From: FEN-1191 sp964528845
GTDB lineage: Bacteria > Pseudomonadota > Gammaproteobacteria > Steroidobacterales > Steroidobacteraceae
Reading direction: 5' to 3'
Assembly (NCBI GenBank): GCA_964528845.1
Contig: CAZGVE010000013.1
Coordinates: 11,930-75,929 of the forward strand
DNA: 64,000 bases
A program made the position numbers and the translations under genes. Positions 42,632 to 51,243 of the stretch are shown one piece after another. Under the pieces are notes generated by a model. It was not told the DNA's origin, did no database searches, and worked only from the letters and a program-made list of their open reading frames with translations. How positions within the stretch are numbered: the stretch's first letter is position 1; each line of letters opens with the position of its first letter.

Positions 42632-43975
42632 TCAGTGTCCGGGACGCGGGCCGCCACGCCCGCGTGCGCGGCCGCCGCCTGGCCTGCTGCTGCGGGTGCC
42701 GCCAGGGCGGCTGCCCCCGGGACGTCCGCCCGTACCGCGGCGCGCGCCGAACGCGGCCCGGTTGGCGCGTGCCTCCTCGGTCATCGGCGGTGCTGCGACC
42801 ACCTGCGGGAGCAGCTCGGGAGTCACCGCGGCGACCGGGATCTTGTTGCCGATGTAGGTCTCGATATCGGGCAGCGAAATCGCATATTCCTCGCAACCGA
42901 AGCTGATCGCGTCGCCCTCGGCGCCCGCGCGCGCCGTACGCCCGATACGGTGCACGTAGTCGGGGGCATCCTGTGGCAGGTCGAAATTGAAAACGTGGCT
43001 CACGTCAGGGATGTGCAGGCCGCGCGAGGCGACGTCGGTCGCGATCAGCACCGCGAGGTCGCCCTCGTGGAACTGGCGCAGGAACTGCAGCCGCTTCTTC
43101 TGCGGCACGTCGCCCGAGAGTGCCTGGGCGTGGAAGCCGTTGGCCCGCAACGCCGCCTCGAGCCGTTCCGCGACCCGCCGGGTGTTCACGAACACCATCG
43201 TGCGGTGTGCCTCGGTGTAGCGCAGCAGGCCGATCAGCAGCGGCACCTTCTCCTCCATCGACGGGAAGTAGATGATCTGGCGGATGCGGTCGATCGTGAC
43301 CTTGTCCGGCTCGATGCGCACGAGCTCGGGGTTGTTCATGTGCTCATAGGCCAGCTCGAGCACGCGGTGCGACAGCGTGGCCGAGAACAGCATCGACTGG
43401 CGCAGATCCGGGCGCGGCAGTCGGCGCAGCAGGAAGCGGATGTCGGCAATGAAGCCCAGATCGAACATCCGGTCCGCCTCGTCGAGCACGAGCACCTGCA
43501 CGCTGCGCAGATCAAAGACATGCTGCTTGAAATAGTCGATGATCCGACCCGGTGTGCCGATCAGCACGTCGACGCCTTCGGCGAGGGTCTGGCGCTGCTT
43601 GTCGTAGTCGGTGCCACCGAATACCACCGCGAGCTTCAGCCCCGTGTGCGCACCGAGCAGCAGTGCGTCCTTGTGAATCTGCACGGCGAGTTCACGCGTC
43701 GGCGCCACGACCAGCGCCCGGATCGAGGTCGGAGCGCGATTGGGCGGACCCGGCCTCGTCAGCAGTGACTGGAACAGGGCGACCAGGAACGCGGCGGTCT
43801 TGCCGGTCCCGGTCTGCGCCTGGCCGGCGACGTCGCGCCCTTCGAGCGCGATTGGCAGGGTCTGGGCCTGGATCGGCGTGCAGCGCGTGAAGCCGGCGGC
43901 GTCGATGCCGGCCATCACCACCGGCAGCAGTGGCAGCGAACCGAAGGTCAAGGAACTGAGATGTTGATCACTCAT
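42632..43975 (-). CDS. rhlB: DEAD-box RNA helicase RhlB
   Basis: RhlB unwinds RNA for the RNA degradosome. All DEAD-box motifs are seen: TPIQAQTLP, AQTGTGKT near residue 54, PTRELA, TPGR, DEAD, SAT, and HRIGRTARAG. The C-terminal 45 residues are Gly/Arg/Pro-rich (GGRPGGSRPGGTRSSRPG), an RNA-binding-type tail. RhlB rather than RhlE is chosen because the gene lies divergent to trxA-rho, the E. coli order, and starts with the matching LTF...L phrase. Confidence 0.93.
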   Translation of the reverse strand: MSDQHLSSLTFGSLPLLPVVMAGIDAAGFTRCTPIQAQTLPIALEGRDVAGQAQTGTGKTAAFLVALFQSLLTRPGPPNRAPTSIRALVVAPTRELAVQIHKDALLLGAHTGLKLAVVFGGTDYDKQRQTLAEGVDVLIGTPGRIIDYFKQHVFDLRSVQVLVLDEADRMFDLGFIADIRFLLRRLPRPDLRQSMLFSATLSHRVLELAYEHMNNPELVRIEPDKVTIDRIRQIIYFPSMEEKVPLLIGLLRYTEAHRTMVFVNTRRVAERLEAALRANGFHAQALSGDVPQKKRLQFLRQFHEGDLAVLIATDVASRGLHIPDVSHVFNFDLPQDAPDYVHRIGRTARAGAEGDAISFGCEEYAISLPDIETYIGNKIPVAAVTPELLPQVVAAPPMTEEARANRAAFGARRGTGGRPGGSRPGGTRSSRPGGGRARGRGGPRPGH

Positions 43976-44003
43976 TGGAATGCGTTCTTGGTTTCCCGAA
44001 ACA

Positions 44004-44037
44004 GGGGGTCTGGCCGCCAGACTTGCATTGCACCCCC
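44004..44037. promoter_or_regulatory. Hairpin in the rhlB 5' region
   Basis: GGGGG (44004-44008) can pair with CCCCC (44033-44037), enclosing a perfect inner stem TCTGG/CCAGA around CCG. It lies 30-60 bases upstream of rhlB on the minus strand, within a 289-base gap shared with trxA. There is no T-run on either side, so it is not a standard terminator. A leader structure affecting rhlB translation or decay is possible. Confidence 0.35.
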
Positions 44038-44264
44038 AAAAGGGCTAAAAATAAGCTCAACGGCGGCTGTCCAGTTCGCCCCTGCCAAGCCATCCTGACG
44101 CAAGCAATCCTAGAGCTAGTGTAACCGTTAGACGGCTTCCCGGGGCAGGGTGTGAGCCCCACCGCTGATTTCAATCCAGCAATTTCCCTGAATTACCCGC
44201 CTCGTAAATCGGTTTTCGTGACCCAATACCTGGTTCCATCCCCCCCTGACGGAGGCCCTACTGC

Positions 44265-44594
44265 GTGAGTAACGAGCACATTGTGCATACCTCGGATGCC
44301 AGCTTCGATCAGGATGTCCTGAAGGCCGGCAAGCCGGTCCTGCTGGATTTCTGGGCCGAGTGGTGCGGTCCGTGCAAGATGATCGCCCCGATCCTCGATG
44401 AGATCGCGAGCGAGTACAAGGACCGGCTGCAGATCGCGAAGCTCAACATCGACGAGAATCCGCAGACCCCGCCGAAGTTCGGCATCCGCGGCATCCCGAC
44501 GCTGATCCTGTTCAAGAATGGCACCGTCGAGGCGCAGAAGGTCGGCGCAGTGTCCAAGTCGCAGCTCGCGACCTTCCTGGACCAGCACCTGTGA
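44265..44594 (+). CDS. trxA: Thioredoxin
   Basis: TrxA reduces disulfides in cytoplasmic proteins. The active site WAEWCGPCK is near residue 34 and the cis-proline motif GIPTL near 76. It is 109 residues long. The start is GTG at 44265 with GGAGG at 44251-44255. The stop overlaps the GTG start of rho (GTGA), so the two are translationally coupled as in other gammaproteobacteria. Confidence 0.97.
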   Translation: MSNEHIVHTSDASFDQDVLKAGKPVLLDFWAEWCGPCKMIAPILDEIASEYKDRLQIAKLNIDENPQTPPKFGIRGIPTLILFKNGTVEAQKVGAVSKSQLATFLDQHL

Positions 44595-46030
44595 GAGGCT
44601 ACCTCGGCAACCAGGGCCGCAACCGCCCCAACAAGGGCCCGCGTCACGGCAACCGCGACGGTAATCGCGGCAACGGCCGTCCCGACGATCAGATGATGCA
44701 GGAACTCGAGCCAATCGGGGAGGACGACGCCGAAGTCATCAGTCCGGCGGAACTCGCCGCCTCGCGCAGCTCGATGAACCTGACCGAGCTGAAGGCCAAG
44801 CCGATCCACGAGCTGGTGCGGATGGCCGAATCGATGGGCCAGGAGAACCTGGCCCGATCGCGCAAGCAGGACATCATCTTTTCGATCCTGAAGGCGCACG
44901 CCCGTAACGGCGAAGACATCTACGGCGACGGCGTACTCGAGATCCTGCAGGACGGCTTCGGCTTCCTACGCTCGGCCGACGGCTCCTACCTGGCCGGTCC
45001 CGACGACATCTACGTGTCCCCGAGCCAGATCCGACGCTTCAACCTGCGCACCGGTGACACGATTTCCGGGCTGATCCGCCCGCCGAAGGACGGCGAGCGC
45101 TATTTCGCGCTGCTGAAGGTCGGCGAGATCAACTTCGATTCGCCCGACAGCTCCCGCAACAAGGTGCTGTTCGAGAACCTGACGCCATACCATCCGACCA
45201 AGCGGCTGAAACTCGAACGCGGCAACGGCAGCACCGAGGATCTCACGGCGCGCACGATCGACCTGGTCGCACCGATCGGAAAGGGTCAGCGCGGCCTGAT
45301 CGTCTCGCCGCCGAAGGCCGGCAAGACGATGCTGCTGCAGAACATCGCGACGTCGATCACGGCAAACCATCCTGAAGTGATCCTGATCGTGCTGCTCATC
45401 GATGAGCGGCCGGAGGAAGTCACCGAGATGCAGCGCACCGTGAAGGGCGAGGTCGTCTCGAGCACGTTTGACGAGCCCGCGGCGCGCCATGTGCAGGTCG
45501 CCGAGATGGTGATCGAGAAGGCCAAGCGGCTGGTCGAGCACAAGAAAGACGTCGTGATCCTGCTCGATTCGATCACGCGCCTCGCGCGTGCCTACAACAC
45601 CGTGGTGCCGTCCTCGGGCAAGGTGCTCACCGGCGGCGTCGATGCCAATGCGCTGCAGCGGCCCAAACGCTTCTTCGGCGCCGCGCGCAATATCGAGGAG
45701 GGCGGCAGCCTCACGATCCTCGCAACCGCGCTGATCGACACCGGTTCCAAAATGGACGATGTCATCTACGAGGAATTCAAGGGCACCGGCAACAGCGAAA
45801 TCCATCTGGACCGCCGTATCGCGGAGAAGCGCGTATTCCCGGCCGTGAACATCAATCGTTCCGGCACCCGCAAGGAGGAGCTGATCACCGATCAGGGCGA
45901 GCTGGCCAAGATGTGGATCCTGCGCAAGCTGCTCCATCCGATGGATGAGTTGGCGGCGATCGAGTTCCTGCTCGACAAGATGAAGGACACGAAGGCCAAT
46001 TCCGAGTTCTTCGAGGCGATGAAGCGCTGA
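44591..46030 (+). CDS. rho: Transcription termination factor Rho with disordered N-terminal extension
   Basis: Rho is a hexameric RNA translocase that ends transcription. The conserved protein begins at NLTELKAKPIHELV (about residue 62), followed by the cold-shock RNA-binding fold (DGFGFLRS), Walker A SPPKAGKTML, Walker B DVVILLDSITR and the R-loop region. Before it lies an extension of about 60 residues rich in Arg, Asn and Gly (NQGRNRPNKG, HGNRDGNRGNGR), then an acidic stretch. The GTG at 44591 overlaps the trxA stop, whereas the internal ATG at about 44774 has no ribosome site, so the extension is probably translated. Confidence 0.96.
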   Translation: MRGYLGNQGRNRPNKGPRHGNRDGNRGNGRPDDQMMQELEPIGEDDAEVISPAELAASRSSMNLTELKAKPIHELVRMAESMGQENLARSRKQDIIFSILKAHARNGEDIYGDGVLEILQDGFGFLRSADGSYLAGPDDIYVSPSQIRRFNLRTGDTISGLIRPPKDGERYFALLKVGEINFDSPDSSRNKVLFENLTPYHPTKRLKLERGNGSTEDLTARTIDLVAPIGKGQRGLIVSPPKAGKTMLLQNIATSITANHPEVILIVLLIDERPEEVTEMQRTVKGEVVSSTFDEPAARHVQVAEMVIEKAKRLVEHKKDVVILLDSITRLARAYNTVVPSSGKVLTGGVDANALQRPKRFFGAARNIEEGGSLTILATALIDTGSKMDDVIYEEFKGTGNSEIHLDRRIAEKRVFPAVNINRSGTRKEELITDQGELAKMWILRKLLHPMDELAAIEFLLDKMKDTKANSEFFEAMKR

Positions 46031-46221
46031 GCCACGCGCCGTCGCGCGGCGCTTGCCCCAAGGGGCAGCGTCCTGGCTGCTAACCACGGCCCGGAGCCGT
46101 CGGAGCCGGGCATGTTGTGCGCCAGGTCTCGTCGCCGCAGTGCGACGGTGGCGCCGTATCCCACCGCTGGGGGATCATGCCGCACTTCGTACAGGGTGGC
46201 TGCCCGCTGGGGTCTGGATCG

Positions 46222-47115
46222 ATGATGCGCGCACGACGGATGAGCCTGGCAGTGTCCGTGCTGTCCGCCCTGGCCCTGCCGGGGCTGCTGCCGCGGGTTG
46301 CAGCCGCGGCACCGGTCATTCCGGTCACCCCGACCTCAGATGCTGACGGCTACGTCGCCCAGCCGCTGCCGGTCGCGAGTCCCATCACCGACCATTTTGC
46401 GCTGCGCGCGGGCTTCTGGTGGGGCCGGGTAACCACCCCGGTACGCATAGATTCCCCGACGGTCGCCGGGACGCCGTTCTCGGCCGAGCGGGACCTCGGA
46501 CTCACGCCGCTTAGCTACCAGTGGCGAATGGAGCTGATCTTCCGCATGCGCGCGCGCAACCGGCTGCGCGTGAATTTCCTGGACCTGCAGCGCCAGAACA
46601 CCGAGCGGGTCGCCACCCCGCTCACGATCGCGGGCCTCCAGTTCGGTGGACCGTCACCGCTCGCCAATCCGGTGCAATCCAGCTTCAACTGGAGGCAGAT
46701 GGATCTCACCTACACGTATTCGTTCCTGCGGGGCGAGCGCTACGAGCTGGGAGCCGGACTCGGCATCCATCTCATCGAAGCCACGGCCATGGCCCAGGTT
46801 CCCAATACGCCGCGGCAGACCGAGTACTCGGGCTCCGGCCCGTTCGCCACGCTGGCGCTGGACGGCACGTTCCGGATCACGAAGCAGTGGTCGCTGAACG
46901 CGCGCGGTCAGTACCTGCACCTGGCGCTCAGCTCGACCAGCGGCTCCCTCGGCGTCTACCACGCGGACCTGCAGTATCGCCCGCTGCGCAATCTGGCCGT
47001 GGGACTCGGCTACGAGTACCAGAAGACGGAGCTGACGCAGACCAACAGCAGTCCGCGCGGCACCGTGCAGCTCGACATCAAGGGCCCGGAGGCGTTCGTT
47101 CGGCTGAGCTTCTGA
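46222..47115 (+). CDS. Outer-membrane beta-barrel protein, unassigned
   Basis: The 297-residue protein has a signal peptide (LAVSVLSALALPGLLPRVAAAA, cleavage near residue 28). Alternating hydrophobic strands with aromatic girdles follow (HFALRAGFWWGRV, DLTYTYSFLRG, YELGAGLGIHLIEA, WSLNARGQYLHLAL, NLAVGLGYEYQKTEL), and the C-terminal residue is Phe (VRLSF), as required for BAM insertion. I do not assign a family. The start ATG at 46222 is preferred over 46117 because the signal peptide then sits at the N-terminus. The end overlaps a convergent hydrolase gene by 38 bases. Confidence 0.8.
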   Translation: MMRARRMSLAVSVLSALALPGLLPRVAAAAPVIPVTPTSDADGYVAQPLPVASPITDHFALRAGFWWGRVTTPVRIDSPTVAGTPFSAERDLGLTPLSYQWRMELIFRMRARNRLRVNFLDLQRQNTERVATPLTIAGLQFGGPSPLANPVQSSFNWRQMDLTYTYSFLRGERYELGAGLGIHLIEATAMAQVPNTPRQTEYSGSGPFATLALDGTFRITKQWSLNARGQYLHLALSSTSGSLGVYHADLQYRPLRNLAVGLGYEYQKTELTQTNSSPRGTVQLDIKGPEAFVRLSF

Positions 47116-48007
47116 GTGCGCCGGCAATGAAGTCGGCCATCAGCGCCACCGTGGGCGGATCGCGCAGCGGTGCGCTGTGGTTGAGCTGGGGCACGACATG
47201 CAGCCGGACCTGCTCGAACAGTCGGGCGATCGACTCCGAGTGTGCGACCGGCACCAGTTCGTCATTGGCCCCATGCACCAGCAGCACCGGCACCCGGATG
47301 CGCTGTGCGAGTTGCTGCGCCGAATAATCTTCCGGATCGCGCCCATAGCGCGCGCGGAACAGCGCCCGCAGTCGGCGCACGACCTTGGCTGAGAGCCCCA
47401 GCGTGATGGTGAAGGATTCGAACAGGTAACCGACGTCGCGCGGCAATCCCACCAGCACGGCCGCCCGCAGCGGCACCCCCGCGCTCTGGGCCAGCCAGGT
47501 CACCGCGGTGATCGCGCCGAAGGAATGCGCCAGCACTGCGCCGATCGGGCCGCAATCCCGGCTCACCGCCTCGAGTGCACCGAGGAACGCATGCAGGTCG
47601 GCCCGACGGCCGGAGGAGCGGCCGTGCGCCGGTGCATCGAATGCGACCACACGCAGCCCGCGCGCTCGCAGCGCGTCGATCACGGGCTGCAGACGGGCGG
47701 CGTGCGAGATCCATCCGTGCAGCACCAGTACCGCCGGATCGCGGCCCGGCCACTCATAGACCTGGACCGCGCCAACCGGCGTGCGCAGCCGGTGGGTGCG
47801 CGCGCCGGCGAGGAAGGCGTCGTCCTCGGGTCCGATCGCGCGCGCCAGCGGCAGCGTGAATGCATAGGCAGCCAGGCGCGCGGCCAGTGCGGGACTGATT
47901 GCGCTCAGTATGCGGAACAGGGTGCGCAGGCGACGCTTGCGCTCCGGCGAGAGCCCGGGGATGCTGCGCGTGGCAGCTGCATCGTTCCCGTGCTCCGGGG
48001 CGTTCAT
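47078..48007 (-). CDS. Alpha/beta hydrolase
   Basis: The 309-residue protein has an N-terminal hydrophobic helical region (AISPALAARLAAYAFTLPLA). The fold follows: AVLVLHGWISHAARL, VVAFDAPAHGRSSG, the nucleophile AHSFGA, and the acid/base residues in VLLVHGANDELVPV and PQLNHSAPL. The ATG at 48007 gives this layout; the longer open frame to 48343 runs into purD. It is the last gene of the long minus-strand run and the substrate is unknown. Confidence 0.87.
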   Translation of the reverse strand: MNAPEHGNDAAATRSIPGLSPERKRRLRTLFRILSAISPALAARLAAYAFTLPLARAIGPEDDAFLAGARTHRLRTPVGAVQVYEWPGRDPAVLVLHGWISHAARLQPVIDALRARGLRVVAFDAPAHGRSSGRRADLHAFLGALEAVSRDCGPIGAVLAHSFGAITAVTWLAQSAGVPLRAAVLVGLPRDVGYLFESFTITLGLSAKVVRRLRALFRARYGRDPEDYSAQQLAQRIRVPVLLVHGANDELVPVAHSESIARLFEQVRLHVVPQLNHSAPLRDPPTVALMADFIAGALRSSAERTPPGP

Positions 48008-48015
48008 GCGCGCAT

Positions 48016-49299
48016 TCAATCGCGCGTGCGCGCGAGCGCACGATGGCCGATGTCGCGCCTGAACTGCATACCTTCGAAGTGGATGGATTCGACCAGCGCA
48101 TAGGCCTGTACCTGCGCCTCGCGTACCGAGTCGCCGGAACCGACCGCGCATAGCACGCGTCCGCCAGCCGTCACGACCCGCCCGCCATCGTGCCGGGTGC
48201 CGGAATGGAACAGCTTGCCAGGCAGCCGCGCTGCCTGCTCGAGCCCCGCGATCGGATCGCCAAGGCGGACGTCGTCCGGGTAGCCGCCCGCTGCGAGCAC
48301 GACGCCGACTGCGGCGCGCGGATCCCATTGCGCAGTCACGCAATCCAGGGTTCCGGCCAGCGCGGCGTCACACAGCACCGTCAGGTCCGACTGCAGCCGC
48401 ACGAGGATCGGCTGGGTCTCCGGGTCCCCGAAGCGGCAGTTGTACTCGAGCACGCGTGCACTGCCGTCCGGGCCGATCATCAACCCGGCGTACAGGAAAC
48501 CCGTGTATGGCATGCCCTCGGCGGCCAGCCCACGCAGCGTCGGGGCAATCACCTCCCGCATCACGCGCGCATGCACCGCGTCCGTGACCACCGGCGCGGG
48601 CGAGTAGGCACCCATGCCACCGGTGTTCGGACCGCCATCCCCGTCGTCGCGGCGCTTGTGATCCTGGGCGCTCGCGAGCGGCAGCGCATGCAGACCGTCG
48701 GCCATCACGATGAAGCTCGCCTCTTCGCCTTCGAGGAAATCCTCGACGACGATCTGCGCGCCTGCTTCACCGAAGCGGCCACCGAACATGCCCTGGGCCG
48801 CGGCATCGGCCTCGATGCCGCTGTCAGCGATGATCACGCCCTTGCCGGCCGCGAGCCCGCTCGCCTTGACGACCAGCGGCCGGCGCTGCGCACGCACCCA
48901 CTGCCCGTCGTAATCCTCCCGGCGGAAGCTGCGGTATTGCGCGGTCGGAATCCCATGTCGGTGCAGGAACTCCTTGGCGAAGGCCTTGGATCCTTCGAGG
49001 CGCGCGGCCCGCGCGGGCGGACCGAAGCAGCGCAGGCCCGCCGCCTGAAACGCGTCGACGACGCCGGCCACCAACGGTTGCTCGGGCCCGATGATCGTGA
49101 GATCTACGGCCTCGGCACGCGCGAGCGCGACGAGCCCGGCAAGGTCCCCGGTCGCAACCGCGACATTGCGTACCCGCGGCTCGGCGGCCGTGCCGGCGTT
49201 GCCGGGCGCGACCAGCACCTCTCGCACGCGCGCGGACTGCGCACATTTCCAGGCCAGCGCATGCTCGCGTCCGCCACCGCCGACAATCAGCACGCGCAC
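48016..49299 (-). CDS. purD: Phosphoribosylamine-glycine ligase
   Basis: PurD is the second enzyme of de novo purine synthesis. The N-terminal VLIVGGGGREHALAWK, the ATP-grasp core VVKASGLAAGKGVI and GQIVVEDFLEGEE-like region, GGMGAYSPAPV, and LEYNCRFGDPETQP are all present. The length of 427 residues is normal. It follows purH by 33 bases. Confidence 0.97.
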   Translation of the reverse strand: MRVLIVGGGGREHALAWKCAQSARVREVLVAPGNAGTAAEPRVRNVAVATGDLAGLVALARAEAVDLTIIGPEQPLVAGVVDAFQAAGLRCFGPPARAARLEGSKAFAKEFLHRHGIPTAQYRSFRREDYDGQWVRAQRRPLVVKASGLAAGKGVIIADSGIEADAAAQGMFGGRFGEAGAQIVVEDFLEGEEASFIVMADGLHALPLASAQDHKRRDDGDGGPNTGGMGAYSPAPVVTDAVHARVMREVIAPTLRGLAAEGMPYTGFLYAGLMIGPDGSARVLEYNCRFGDPETQPILVRLQSDLTVLCDAALAGTLDCVTAQWDPRAAVGVVLAAGGYPDDVRLGDPIAGLEQAARLPGKLFHSGTRHDGGRVVTAGGRVLCAVGSGDSVREAQVQAYALVESIHFEGMQFRRDIGHRALARTRD

Positions 49300-49332
49300 G
49301 AGCGAACTCCGGCAGCGCGGGACGTCACGCCG

Positions 49333-50898
49333 CTAATGGCGGAAGTGCCTCATGCCCGTCATGACCATGGCGATGCCGTGCTCGTCGGCTGCGGCGATGA
49401 CCTCGGCATCGCGCCGCGACCCCCCTGGCTGGATCACCGCTGCGATGCCATAGGAGGCTGCGACGTCGATGCCATCACGGAACGGGAAGAACGCGTCGGA
49501 CGCGAGTACCGCGCCGCGCACCTCGAGCTGCTCGTCGGCGGCTTTCAACGCAGCGAGCCGCGTGGAGTAGACCCGGCTCATCTGCCCGGCCCCGACCCCG
49601 ACGGTGGCGCCGCTGTGCGCGAATACGATCGCATTGGATTTCACGAAGCGCGCGACGCTCCACGCGAACAGCAGGTCGGCGTGCTCGCGGGCATCCGGAG
49701 CACGGCGGCTGACGACCTTCAGCTGCCCGTGGTCGATGTCGGCGGCATCGCGCTGCTGCACCAGCAGCCCGCCCCGGACGCTGCGGTACTCGAGTTCATC
49801 CTCGGACCCGTCGCTGCCGAGCGCTCCGGTCTCGAGCAGCCGCAGCGCTGGCTTGGCCGCGAGCGCTTCCAGTGCCTCCTCGCTGAAGGACGGCGCAGCG
49901 ATGACCTCGGCGAACTGCCGCCCGATGATCGCGCGCGCGGTCGGGCCGTCCAGCTCGCGGTTGCAGGCGATGATGCCGCCGAAGGCCGAGGTCGGATCGG
50001 TGCGGTATGCACGTTCATAGGCGGCCAGCGCGCTGTCGGCCACGGCGACGCCGCAGGGATTCGCGTGCTTGACGATGACGCAGGCCGGCGCAGTGAAGGT
50101 CCGCACGCACTCGATCGCGGTGTCGGCATCGGCGATGTTGTTGTAGGACAGATCCTTGCCCTGCAGTGCGCGGGCCGTGGTCACGCTGCCGCCGCGCGCA
50201 CCCGGACTGCGGTAGAACGCCGCGCGCTGGTGCGGATTCTCGCCGTAGCGCAGCTCCTGCTGCTTGTCGAAGTAGAGCGTGAGCACGTCGGGGAACTCCT
50301 GCGCCGCGTAGCCTTCGCGCTGCTGCAGGTAGCCGGCGATCATCGCATCGTAGCGCGCGGTGTGCGCAAAGGCCTTGGCGGCGAGCCAGGCACGCGTATC
50401 GATGGAGGTGGCACCTGTCGTATCGAGCTCAGCCAGCACCTGGCCATAGTCGGCCGGGTCGACCAGCACCGTGACGTCGACGTGGTTCTTCGCGGCCGCC
50501 CGCAGCATCGCCGGACCACCGATGTCGATCTGCTCGATCGCCTCCGCGTGCGTGCACCCTGGCCGCGCGATCGTGCTTGCGAACGGGTAGAGATTCACGA
50601 CCAGCAGGTCGATCGGTTCGATGCCGTGCTCGCGCATCGCCGGCTCGTCGATGCCGCGCCGGCCCAGCAAGCCGCCGTGGACGCGCGGATGCAGCGTCTT
50701 GAGCCGTCCGTCCATCAGTTCCGGGAATCCGGTGAATTCGGACACCGCCCGGTGCGGCAACGCGTGATCGGTGAGCAGTCGCGCCGTGCCTCCGGTGGAA
50801 AGCAGCTCGATCCCGTGGCGCTGCAGCCCCGCGGCGAATTCGACCAGCCCGGTCTTGTCGGAGACCGAAAGCAGTGCGCGCCGGACCGTGGCGGCCAT
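49333..50898 (-). CDS. purH: Bifunctional AICAR transformylase/IMP cyclohydrolase
   Basis: PurH performs the last two steps to IMP. The N-terminal cyclohydrolase domain has ALLSVSDKTGLVEFA, LLSTGGTARLL and VVNLYPF. The transformylase domain has the KHANPCG motif and SDAFFPFRDGID. It is 521 residues. The ATG at 50898 overlaps the fis stop by one base (TGATG), so purH is translationally coupled to fis. Confidence 0.97.
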   Translation of the reverse strand: MAATVRRALLSVSDKTGLVEFAAGLQRHGIELLSTGGTARLLTDHALPHRAVSEFTGFPELMDGRLKTLHPRVHGGLLGRRGIDEPAMREHGIEPIDLLVVNLYPFASTIARPGCTHAEAIEQIDIGGPAMLRAAAKNHVDVTVLVDPADYGQVLAELDTTGATSIDTRAWLAAKAFAHTARYDAMIAGYLQQREGYAAQEFPDVLTLYFDKQQELRYGENPHQRAAFYRSPGARGGSVTTARALQGKDLSYNNIADADTAIECVRTFTAPACVIVKHANPCGVAVADSALAAYERAYRTDPTSAFGGIIACNRELDGPTARAIIGRQFAEVIAAPSFSEEALEALAAKPALRLLETGALGSDGSEDELEYRSVRGGLLVQQRDAADIDHGQLKVVSRRAPDAREHADLLFAWSVARFVKSNAIVFAHSGATVGVGAGQMSRVYSTRLAALKAADEQLEVRGAVLASDAFFPFRDGIDVAASYGIAAVIQPGGSRRDAEVIAAADEHGIAMVMTGMRHFRH

Positions 50899-51203
50899 CA
50901 GTCCGACAGGCCGAGCGCGCGCAGCTTCTTGCGCAGCGTGCCGCGGTTGATGCCGAGGATCACGGCAGCACGGCTCTGGTTCCCGGACGCGTAGTCCAGT
51001 ACGGCGCGGAACAGAGGTTCCTCCACCTCGCGCAGCACCATGTCGTACAGGTGCGCGGGGCGGTGACCATTCAGGCTCGTGAAGTAGTCGTGCAGGGCCC
51101 GTTCGGTGTGTCCGCGGAGCGGCAATTCCTTGCCATGGGTCCTGGCGCCGTTGCTGCTGATCATCGATTCCCTGACCTGTCCGACCGTTTTCTTCTTCGC
51201 CAT
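50898..51203 (-). CDS. fis: DNA-binding protein Fis
   Basis: Fis is a nucleoid protein and transcription regulator. The C-terminal helix-turn-helix NQSRAAVILGINRGTLRKKLRALGL is the family hallmark, preceded by the LYDMVLREVEEPLFRAVLDY helix. At 101 residues it matches enteric Fis in size. Location between dusB and purH is the standard gammaproteobacterial order. Confidence 0.95.
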   Translation of the reverse strand: MAKKKTVGQVRESMISSNGARTHGKELPLRGHTERALHDYFTSLNGHRPAHLYDMVLREVEEPLFRAVLDYASGNQSRAAVILGINRGTLRKKLRALGLSD

Positions 51204-51243
51204 GCGCGGGCTCCCGGAAGCCCCTCGATTCGTCGTCGCGGCT

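Noticed and set aside
46031..46100. Stem-loops after rho as an intrinsic terminator
   Set aside because: GCGCCG/CGGCGC and TGCCCC/GGGGCA stems exist but neither is followed by T residues.
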